Source: Massilia sp. Root351 (GTDB taxonomy: Bacteria > Pseudomonadota > Gammaproteobacteria > Burkholderiales > Burkholderiaceae_D). Taken from it: DNA of 64,000 nucleotides. Below, in pieces: positions 7,526 through 14,700 of this stretch. The notes below the pieces were generated by a model that made no database searches, was not told the DNA's origin, and worked only from the letters and a program-made list of their open reading frames with translations. Made by a program: the position numbers and the translations under genes. How positions within the stretch are numbered: the stretch's first letter is position 1; each line of letters opens with the position of its first letter. The DNA lies in assembly GCF_001425045.1 (NCBI RefSeq), contig NZ_LMDJ01000004.1, forward strand, positions 322 to 64,321. The letters run 5' to 3'.

Positions 7526-8479
7526 ATGAAAATTGCATTCCTTGCCGATCCGCTGGCAGGCTTCAAGACCTACAAGGATTCGACTTACGCCATGATGGTG
7601 GAGGCGGCGCGCCGCGGCCACGCGGTGTATGCCTTTGAACAAAAGGACCTGGCGCTGACCGAAGGCAAGGTCACGGCCCTGGTGTCGCACATCGCCATGA
7701 CCGGCGACGAGCACGACTGGTTCCGCGCCTCGCCGCAGGAAGAAACCGGCCTGGACGCCTTCGACGCCGTGATCCAGCGCAAGGACCCGCCGTTCGACAT
7801 GGAGTACGTGTACGGCACCTATCTGCTGCAGCTGGCCGAGAAGCAGGGCGCGCGCGTGTTCAACCGCCCATCGGCCATCCGCGACCACAACGAAAAGCTG
7901 TCCATCGCCCAGTTCTCGCAGTTCACCGCGCCCACCCTGGTGGCCTCCAGTGAAGCGCGCCTGCGCGCCTTCCACAGCGAGCACCAGGACATCATCCTCA
8001 AGCCGCTGGACGGCATGGGCGGCACCGGTGTGTTCCGCATCAAGGCCGACGGCCTGAACCTGGGCGCCATCATCGAGACGCTGACCGACAACGGCAAGCG
8101 CACCATCATGGCCCAGCGCTACATCCCCCAGATCGCCAAGGGCGACAAGCGCATCCTGGTGATCGACGGCAAACCCGTGCCCTTTTCGCTGGCGCGCATC
8201 CCGCAGGCCGGCGAAGTGCGCGGCAACCTGGCCGCCGGCGGCACCGGCGTGGCGCAGCCCTTGACGGCGCGCGACCGGGAAATTGCCGAAACCCTGGGCC
8301 CGGTACTGGCGGCGCGTGGACTGTTGCTGGTAGGATTAGATGTCATTGGCGATAACCTGACCGAAGTGAACGTCACCAGCCCGACCTGCTTCCAGGAGAT
8401 CACCCAGCAGACCGGTTTCCAGGTGGCGGCCATGTTTATCGACGCGGTCGAGGCCCACAGCCAGGCGGCACAGGTATAA
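7526..8479 (+). CDS. gshB: Glutathione synthetase
   Basis: The 317-aa product has the expected length and layout. The N-terminal domain opens MKIAFLADPLAGFKTYKDS and is followed by QRKDPPFDMEYVY (about residue 90). The ATP-grasp part contains ILKPLDGMGGTGVFRI near 160 and ends with DVIGDNLTEVNVTSPT, the metal- and substrate-binding strand. It joins gamma-glutamylcysteine to glycine using ATP. It sits between gshA and the PTS genes, with 10 bp to the next gene, so probably one transcript. Confidence 0.96.
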   Translation: MKIAFLADPLAGFKTYKDSTYAMMVEAARRGHAVYAFEQKDLALTEGKVTALVSHIAMTGDEHDWFRASPQEETGLDAFDAVIQRKDPPFDMEYVYGTYLLQLAEKQGARVFNRPSAIRDHNEKLSIAQFSQFTAPTLVASSEARLRAFHSEHQDIILKPLDGMGGTGVFRIKADGLNLGAIIETLTDNGKRTIMAQRYIPQIAKGDKRILVIDGKPVPFSLARIPQAGEVRGNLAAGGTGVAQPLTARDREIAETLGPVLAARGLLLVGLDVIGDNLTEVNVTSPTCFQEITQQTGFQVAAMFIDAVEAHSQAAQV

Positions 8480-8489
8480 GAAGGCGAAT

Positions 8490-8891
8490 ATGGTAGGCAT
8501 ACTGCTTATGACGCACGCGCCGCTGGGGCAGGCCTTCATCGCCGCCTGCAACCATGTGTTTCGCGGCGTGACGGAACGGCTGGAAGCGATCGACGTGGTG
8601 GCGGACCAGGACCTGGAGGAGGTGCAGCTGCTGGCCGCCGCGGCCATCAAGCGCCTGGACGAAGGCGACGGCGTGCTGGTGATTACGGACGTGAAAGGCG
8701 GCACGCCTGCCAATTGCTGCAACAAGCTGGCCGACGCGGGCCGGGTCGAGGTGATCGCGGGTATCAGCTTGCCGATGCTGCTGCGCGCCATCACGTACCG
8801 CCGCGACACGCTGGACGTGGTAGTTGAAATGGCCCTGGCCGGCGCGCAGAGCGGCGCCGTCAGGGTGGATAACCGGATCAGGGTGGTTTAG
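8490..8891 (+). CDS. PTS EIIA component, mannose family
   Basis: The 133-aa protein is a lone EIIA-Man domain. His9 in GILLMTHAPLG is the expected phosphorylation site, and the central VITDVKGGTPANCCNKL matches the family's DxxGGTP segment. No EIIB, EIIC or EIID gene is nearby, so it is unlikely to transport sugar itself and more likely carries a regulatory phosphate relay from Enzyme I and HPr. An AAGAAGG ribosome-binding site lies 10 bp after gshB. Confidence 0.92.
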   Translation: MVGILLMTHAPLGQAFIAACNHVFRGVTERLEAIDVVADQDLEEVQLLAAAAIKRLDEGDGVLVITDVKGGTPANCCNKLADAGRVEVIAGISLPMLLRAITYRRDTLDVVVEMALAGAQSGAVRVDNRIRVV

Positions 8892-8916
8892 CCCTATTTT
8901 GAGACGACTATAAAAA

Positions 8917-9186
8917 ATGATTCAACAAGAACTCGAAATTATCAACAAGCTCGGTCTGCATGCGCGCGCTTCCGCCAAATTCACCCAACTGGCAGCAAAG
9001 TACAAGAGCGATGTCTGGCTCACCCGTAACGCCCGCCGCATCAACGCCAAGTCCATCATGGGCGTGATGATGCTGGCCGCCGGCAAGGGCGCCAAGGTCA
9101 CGCTGGAGGCCGACGGCGCCGACGAGGGCGATTGCATCGCCGCCCTGTCCGCGCTGGTCAACGACAAGTTCGGCGAAGGCGAGTAA
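8917..9186 (+). CDS. ptsH: Phosphocarrier protein HPr
   Basis: The 89-aa HPr has His15 in NKLGLHARAS, the phosphate acceptor from Enzyme I, and Ser46 in AKSIMGVMM, the position used by HPr kinase in organisms that have one; no hprK lies in this window. It starts 25 bp after the EIIA gene and lies 45 bp before the chosen ptsI start, so the three PTS genes form one unit. Confidence 0.95.
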   Translation: MIQQELEIINKLGLHARASAKFTQLAAKYKSDVWLTRNARRINAKSIMGVMMLAAGKGAKVTLEADGADEGDCIAALSALVNDKFGEGE

Positions 9187-9231
9187 ATGCCGGATGACCG
9201 CAGCCATCTCCGCTCTCTGACAGGTCCGCCC

Positions 9232-10977
9232 ATGGCATCGTTCACCCTTCACGGAATTCCTGTTTCGCGCGGCATCGCCATCGGCCGCGCACACCTGCTG
9301 GCGCCTGCGGCGCTGGACGTCAAGCATTACCTGGTGCAGGAAGAACATCTGGAGGCCGAGGTGCTGCGCCTGCAGCAGGCGCTGGCCGCCGTGCACCGCG
9401 AACTGCAGACGCTGTGGAACGAACTGCCGAAGGACGCGCCCACCGAACTGGGCGCCTTCATCGACGTGCACGCGCTGATCCTGTCCGACCCGCTGATCTC
9501 CGAGGCGCCGCTGGACATCATCCGCACCCGCCACTACAACGCCGAGTGGGCGCTGCTGACCCAGATCGACGAGCTGTCGGCGCAATTCGACGAAATCGAA
9601 GATCCCTATCTGCGCGAACGCAAGGCCGATATCCAGCAGGTGGCCGAGCGCGTGCTGAAGGTGCTGATGGGCAGCGAGCCGCTGCAGGCGCCGGCTGCGG
9701 CGGGCGACGACGATTTCCAGGCCCAGATGATCGTGGTGGCGCACGATATCTCGCCGGCCGACATGCTCAAGTTCCGCGACCGCTCCTTCATCGGCTTCGT
9801 CACCGACGTCGGCGGCCAGAACTCGCACACCGCCATCGTGGCGCGCAGCCTGGACATCCCGGCGGCGGTCGGCATGTCGCAGGCTTCCACCCTGATCGAG
9901 CAGGACGACTGGATCATCATCGACGGCGACGCCGGCGTGGTGATCGCCAATCCGAGCGCGCTGGTGCTGGAGCAGTACCGCGAGCGCCAGGCGACGCAGG
10001 CGCGCGCGCGCAAAAAGCTCAACAAGCTGAAGAAAACCGCCGCCGTCACCAAGGACGGCACCGCCATCACGCTGCTGGCCAATATCGAACTGCCCGAGGA
10101 CACGGCCGCCGCCATGGAGGCCGGCGCCAACGGCGTGGGCCTGTTCCGTTCAGAATTCCTGTTCATGGGGCGCGACGCGCGCATCCCGTCCGAGGACGAG
10201 CAGTTCGAGCAGTACAAGAAAGCCGTGGTGGCCATGAAGGGCCGCCCGGTCACCATCCGCACGCTCGATATCGGCGCCGACAAGCCGCTGGACCAGGCCG
10301 AGCACACCGCGCTCAACCCGGCGCTGGGCTTGCGCGCCATCCGCTACTGCCTGGCCGAGCCGCAGATTTTCCTCAGCCAGCTGCGCGCCATCCTGCGCGC
10401 CTCGGCCTTCGGCAAGGTGCGCATCCTGATTCCGATGCTGGCGCACGCCTTCGAGATCGACCAGTCGCTGGCCATGATCGAGCAGGCCAAGGGCCAGCTG
10501 CGCGAGGCCGGCGTGAAATTCGACGCCAGCGTGGACGTGGGCGCCATGATCGAAATCCCGGCCGCCGCCCTGGCGCTGCCGATGTTCGTCAAGCGCATGG
10601 ACTTCCTGTCCATCGGCACCAATGACCTGATCCAATACACACTAGCGATCGACCGGGTTGATTATGAGGTGGCGCACCTTTACAATCCCCTGCATCCGGC
10701 AGTGCTGCAGCTGATCGCCATGACCATCTCGGCCGGCCACAAGGCCGGCATCGACGTGGCCGTGTGCGGCGAGATGGCGGGCGACGTCAAGCTCACCCGG
10801 CTGCTGCTGGGCATGGGGCTGCGCGAGTTCTCCATGCATCCGGCGCAGCTGCTGTCGGTCAAGCAGGAGATCCTCAACAGCGACCTCGGCCTGATCGTGC
10901 CGCAAACCCGCAAGGTGCTGCGCGCGATGGAGCCGGGCGCCATCGCCGACGCCGTGGCCGCACTGCAGGCGATGTAA
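9232..10977 (+). CDS. ptsI: Phosphoenolpyruvate--protein phosphotransferase (Enzyme I)
   Basis: The 581-aa protein carries the Enzyme I phosphohistidine motif GGQNSHTAIVARS (His199) and a C-terminal PEP-binding barrel with LFRSEFLFMGR, DIGADKPL and the signature MDFLSIGTNDLIQYTLAIDR. It takes phosphate from PEP and passes it to HPr. It has no GAF domain, so it is standard Enzyme I and not the nitrogen-type PtsP. The start at 9232 (MASFTLHGIPVSRG) matches the family; an in-frame ATG at 9187 would add 15 unrelated residues directly after the ptsH stop. Confidence 0.95.
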   Translation: MASFTLHGIPVSRGIAIGRAHLLAPAALDVKHYLVQEEHLEAEVLRLQQALAAVHRELQTLWNELPKDAPTELGAFIDVHALILSDPLISEAPLDIIRTRHYNAEWALLTQIDELSAQFDEIEDPYLRERKADIQQVAERVLKVLMGSEPLQAPAAAGDDDFQAQMIVVAHDISPADMLKFRDRSFIGFVTDVGGQNSHTAIVARSLDIPAAVGMSQASTLIEQDDWIIIDGDAGVVIANPSALVLEQYRERQATQARARKKLNKLKKTAAVTKDGTAITLLANIELPEDTAAAMEAGANGVGLFRSEFLFMGRDARIPSEDEQFEQYKKAVVAMKGRPVTIRTLDIGADKPLDQAEHTALNPALGLRAIRYCLAEPQIFLSQLRAILRASAFGKVRILIPMLAHAFEIDQSLAMIEQAKGQLREAGVKFDASVDVGAMIEIPAAALALPMFVKRMDFLSIGTNDLIQYTLAIDRVDYEVAHLYNPLHPAVLQLIAMTISAGHKAGIDVAVCGEMAGDVKLTRLLLGMGLREFSMHPAQLLSVKQEILNSDLGLIVPQTRKVLRAMEPGAIADAVAALQAM

Positions 10978-11008
10978 AAAACCAAGCGTCTAACGCAAAA
11001 GCAAGCCT

Positions 11009-11033
11009 GCGGAACCCATCCTCGCGGTTCCGC
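11009..11033 (+). terminator. Possible weak terminator hairpin after ptsI
   Basis: GCGGAAC and GTTCCGC pair across an 11-nt loop in the 103-bp gap between ptsI and metX. There is only a mixed AT stretch downstream, so it may be a Rho-dependent end or an attenuating structure ahead of metX. Confidence 0.3.
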
Positions 11034-11080
11034 ATTGATTATTGGCCCGTGGGGCCGCGCAGTATTTATTCTGACCACCC

Positions 11081-12211
11081 ATGCCTTCCATAGGAATCGT
11101 CTCGCCGAAAACCATGCATTTCGCGGAGCCGCTGCAGCTGCAAAGCGGCGCACAGCTGCGCGACTACATGCTCATGTATGAAACCTACGGCACCCTGAAC
11201 GCGGACAAATCGAACGCGGTCCTGGTGTGCCACGCACTGAACGCTTCCCACCACGTGGCCGGCGTGTATGCCGACCAGCCCAAGAACGTGGGCTGGTGGG
11301 ACAATATGGTCGGTCCGGGCAAGCCGCTCGACACCGACCGCTTCTTCGTCATCGGCGTCAACAACCTGGGCTCCTGCTTCGGCTCGACCGGGCCGATGCA
11401 CAACAACCCGGCCACCGGCAAGCCGTACGGCGCCGCCTTCCCGGTCGTCACCGTGGAGGACTGGGTGGCCGCGCAGGCGCGCCTGGCCGACCAGCTGGGC
11501 GTCGCGCAGTTCGCCGCCGTCATGGGCGGCTCGCTGGGCGGCATGCAGGCGCTGGCCTGGTCCATCATGCATCCGGAGCGGCTGCGCCACTGCGTGGTGA
11601 TCGCTTCCACGCCCAAGCTGTCGGCGCAGAACATCGCCTTCAACGACGTGGCCCGCACCGCCATCCTGACCGACCCGGACTACCGTGGCGGCGATTTCTA
11701 CGAGCACGGCGTGGTGCCGAAGAACGGGCTGAAAGTGGCGCGCATGATAGGCCACATCACCTATCTGTCGGACGACGACATGGCCGAGAAATTCGGCCGC
11801 AAGCTGCGCGGCGTGGAGGAATATAAATTCGGCTTCGGCATCGACTTCGAGATCGAATCCTACCTGCGCTACCAGGGCGACAAGTTCTCCGAGTACTTCG
11901 ACGCCAACACCTACCTGCTGATTACCAAGGCGCTGGACTACTTCGATCCGGCGCGCCGCCACGGCGGCGACCTGGCCAAGACCCTGGCCGGCACCAAGGC
12001 CAAGTTCTTCCTGGCTTCCTTCACCACCGACTGGCGTTTTTCGCCGGAACGCAGCCGCGAAATCGTGCAGGCGCTGATCAGCAACCGGCGCGAAGTGACC
12101 TACGCCGAGATCGACGCGCCGCACGGCCACGACGCCTTCCTGCTGGAGGACGAGCGCTACATGAACATGGTGCGCGCCTATTACGAACGGGTTTGGAAGG
12201 AACTGGCATGA
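11081..12211 (+). CDS. metX: Homoserine O-acyltransferase MetX
   Basis: The 376-aa alpha/beta-hydrolase-fold enzyme has the nucleophile Ser151 in [11 protein letters not shown], an Asp in [12 protein letters not shown] and a His in [12 protein letters not shown], completing the triad. It activates homoserine for methionine synthesis. Enzymes of this family transfer either acetyl or succinyl groups, and I cannot decide which from reading alone. It overlaps metW by 4 bp (ATGA), the usual metXW pairing. Confidence 0.95.
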   Translation: MPSIGIVSPKTMHFAEPLQLQSGAQLRDYMLMYETYGTLNADKSNAVLVCHALNASHHVAGVYADQPKNVGWWDNMVGPGKPLDTDRFFVIGVNNLGSCFGSTGPMHNNPATGKPYGAAFPVVTVEDWVAAQARLADQLGVAQFAAVMGGSLGGMQALAWSIMHPERLRHCVVIASTPKLSAQNIAFNDVARTAILTDPDYRGGDFYEHGVVPKNGLKVARMIGHITYLSDDDMAEKFGRKLRGVEEYKFGFGIDFEIESYLRYQGDKFSEYFDANTYLLITKALDYFDPARRHGGDLAKTLAGTKAKFFLASFTTDWRFSPERSREIVQALISNRREVTYAEIDAPHGHDAFLLEDERYMNMVRAYYERVWKELA

Positions 12212-12819
12212 CTTTTAACGATTTGAGCAGTGCCCGCCCGGACCTGGCCTTCATCGCGCACTGGGTGGCGCAGGGCTCGCATGTGCTGGACGTGGGCTGT
12301 GGCGACGGCGTGATGATGGACTACCTGCAAAGCGACAAGCGCTGCAGCGGCTACGGCATCGAGATTGCCGACGACAAGGTGCTCGAGAGCACCAGGCGCG
12401 GCGTACAGGTGGTGCAGCACGACATGGAAAACGGCCTCGGCCTGTTTGGCGACAATTCCTTCGACACCGTGCTGTGCCTGTCCTCGCTGCAGATGATGAA
12501 GCACGTCGAACCGCTGCTGCGCGACATCGTGCGGGTTGGCAAGGAGGCCATCGTGTCCTTCCCCAATTTCGCCTACTGGCCGCACCGCGTGGCGCTGCTG
12601 AAAGGCCGCATGCCGGTGTCCGAATCGCTGCCCTACGAGTGGTACGACACGCCCAATGTGCGCTGCGCCACCATCAGCGACTTCCGCGAACTGGCCGAGG
12701 AGCTGGGCCTGGAGGTGATGGAATGCGTGGCGCTGGCCGAAGGCAAGATCGTCACGGTGCTGCCCAACCTGCGCGGCGAGCTGGCGGTGTTCCGCCTGCG
12801 CAAGAAGGTCGCGCACTAA
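12208..12819 (+). CDS. metW: Methionine biosynthesis protein MetW
   Basis: The 203-aa protein has a class I methyltransferase core with the SAM-binding loop [13 protein letters not shown] near residue 30 and [15 protein letters not shown] near 90. MetW accompanies MetX in many proteobacteria and is needed for its full activity in some; its own reaction is unclear. The start at 12208 overlaps the metX stop and has GGAAGGAA upstream; an in-frame ATG at 12193 lies inside metX. Confidence 0.94.
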   Translation: MTFNDLSSARPDLAFIAHWVAQGSHVLDVGCGDGVMMDYLQSDKRCSGYGIEIADDKVLESTRRGVQVVQHDMENGLGLFGDNSFDTVLCLSSLQMMKHVEPLLRDIVRVGKEAIVSFPNFAYWPHRVALLKGRMPVSESLPYEWYDTPNVRCATISDFRELAEELGLEVMECVALAEGKIVTVLPNLRGELAVFRLRKKVAH

Positions 12820-12881
12820 GGGCGCTTTATTGTATGCTATTGCCGATAGTTCCCTGTGAACGTTTCCTAAAATAGCACATC

Positions 12882-13754
12882 ATGAAACACCTGAATCTTA
12901 AAGCCATTGCGCTGGCGCTGGCAGTCTGCAGCGCCGGCCTGCCTGCGGCCGCGCAGGACGGCATTCCCGTCGAAAGCATGTCGAGGATGCGCGGCCTGGC
13001 CAGCGCGGAGGAATTCGACGCCCAGTCCAAGCAGCAGTACTTGCAGCTGATGAGCGAGGCCCAAAAGAAAGGTGCGCTGCTGCCGGACAACGATCCGCAA
13101 GTGGTGCGCCTGCGCGCCATCGCGCGCCGTATCGTGCCGTTCGCCACGCGCTGGAACCCGGACGCGGCCAGCTGGAAATGGCAAGTCAACCTGCTGGACG
13201 CGCCCACCGTCAATGCCTTCTGCATGCCGGGCGGACGCATCGCCTTCTACAGCGGCATCCTCACCAAGCTCAACCTGACCGACGATGAAGTGGCCATGGT
13301 GATGGGCCACGAAATCGCCCACGCGCTGCGCGAGCATGCGCGCGCGCAGGCCGGCAAGAACACCGCCACCTCGGTGTTCTCGCGCCTGGTGGGGGCCGGC
13401 GCCGCGGCTTATTTCGGCGTCGATCCGCGCCTGGGCGAAGTGGGCAGCGACCTGTTTACCAAGGGCATGTCGCTCAAGTATTCGCGTGACGACGAGCGCG
13501 AGGCCGACCTGGTCGGCATGGACCTGGCGGCGCGCGCCGGCTACGATCCGCGCGCCGGCGAAGTGCTGTGGCAGAAGATGGGCAAGCAGAGTTCCGGCGC
13601 GCCGCCGGTGTTCATGTCGACCCACCCGGCCGGCAAGGAGCGCATCCAGCGCATGAACGAATCGCTGCCGCTGGTGATGCCGGTGTACGCGCGCGCCAAG
13701 GGCGTGCAGCAGGCGTCGCTGCCGCCGTACCGCACCACGCCCGCGCCGAACTGA
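12882..13754 (+). CDS. M48 family metalloprotease, periplasmic
   Basis: The 290-aa protein has a signal peptide (1-24, cut after AAA) and a gluzincin core: HEIAH at 143-147 supplies two zinc ligands and the catalytic Glu144, and Glu205 in SRDDEREAD is the probable third ligand. It resembles the single-domain envelope peptidases LoiP/YggG and lacks the TPR region of BepA. A role in envelope quality control is inference. The pseudouridine synthase gene begins 1 bp after its stop. Confidence 0.9.
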   Translation: MKHLNLKAIALALAVCSAGLPAAAQDGIPVESMSRMRGLASAEEFDAQSKQQYLQLMSEAQKKGALLPDNDPQVVRLRAIARRIVPFATRWNPDAASWKWQVNLLDAPTVNAFCMPGGRIAFYSGILTKLNLTDDEVAMVMGHEIAHALREHARAQAGKNTATSVFSRLVGAGAAAYFGVDPRLGEVGSDLFTKGMSLKYSRDDEREADLVGMDLAARAGYDPRAGEVLWQKMGKQSSGAPPVFMSTHPAGKERIQRMNESLPLVMPVYARAKGVQQASLPPYRTTPAPN

Positions 13755-13755
13755 C

Positions 13756-14682
13756 ATGCCGTCGCGCGACCAGGGGCAGCTCCAGGCCGCGCCGCCGTTG
13801 CCGATCCGGGACGGGGTGGCGCCGAGCTACCTGTGGCTGCCGGAGGGGGACTGGCCGGACATGCTGTCCTTCCTGCTGGCGCGCTATCCCGCCGTGACCG
13901 AGGCCGCATGGCGCGACCGCATGGCGCGCGGCGACGTGGTGGACGGCGAAGGCCGCCCGCTGCAGCCTGCCAGCCGCTACCGGCGCGGCATGCGCATTTT
14001 CTATTACCGCGAGCTGGAGCAGGCCGAAACGCCGATTCCGTTCCAGGAAGAGATCCTGTTCCAGGACGAGCACCTGCTGGTGGTGGACAAGCCGCACTTC
14101 CTGCCGATGACGCCGGGCGGCCGCTTCCTGCAGGAGACGCTGCTGGTGCGCCTGAAGAAGCGCACCGGCCTGCAGGACCTTACGCCCATCCACCGCCTGG
14201 ACCGCGAAACGGCCGGCGTGGTGGTGTTCTCGTCCAATATCGCCAGCCGGGGCGCGTTCCAGTCGCTGTTCCAGAAGCGCGAAGTGCAGAAGGAGTACGA
14301 GGCGCTGGCGCCGCGTCTGGACGGGCGCGCGTTTCCCTTCACCTACCGCAGCCGCATGGTCGATGGCGAGAAGTTCTTTGTCATGCAGGAAGAGGCGGGC
14401 GAGCCCAATTCGGAAACCGTGATCGACGTGATCGAGCATGGCTATGCGGGCGGCGAGCACACCTTGTACCGGCTGTGGCCGCACACCGGGCGCAAGCACC
14501 AGCTGCGCCTGCACCTGGCCTCGCTCGGCATCCCCATCGTGAACGACGCCTTCTATCCGGTGGCCCTGCCGTGCAAGCAGGATGACGTGTCCCAGCCGTT
14601 GAAGCTGCTGGCGCGTTCGATTACCTTCCCCGACCCGGTGGGCGGCGGCATCCGCCATTACGAAAGCCGCCGCAGCCTGTAG
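13756..14682 (+). CDS. RluA family pseudouridine synthase
   Basis: The 308-aa protein contains the family's catalytic motif PIHRLDRETAGVVVFS with Asp149, and the downstream RLWPHTGRKHQLRLHLASLGIPIVND typical of RluA-type enzymes. There is a short N-terminal region and no clear S4 domain. Its RNA target (tRNA or 23S rRNA) cannot be set by reading. It is translationally close to the M48 protease gene and faces the Ig-like gene tail to tail. Confidence 0.9.
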   Translation: MPSRDQGQLQAAPPLPIRDGVAPSYLWLPEGDWPDMLSFLLARYPAVTEAAWRDRMARGDVVDGEGRPLQPASRYRRGMRIFYYRELEQAETPIPFQEEILFQDEHLLVVDKPHFLPMTPGGRFLQETLLVRLKKRTGLQDLTPIHRLDRETAGVVVFSSNIASRGAFQSLFQKREVQKEYEALAPRLDGRAFPFTYRSRMVDGEKFFVMQEEAGEPNSETVIDVIEHGYAGGEHTLYRLWPHTGRKHQLRLHLASLGIPIVNDAFYPVALPCKQDDVSQPLKLLARSITFPDPVGGGIRHYESRRSL

Positions 14683-14700
14683 CGGCAAAGCCGCCCCGGC

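Noticed and set aside
10978..11080. SAM riboswitch in front of metX
   Set aside because: The 103-bp gap holds one simple 7-bp hairpin and no pseudoknot core like SAM-II.
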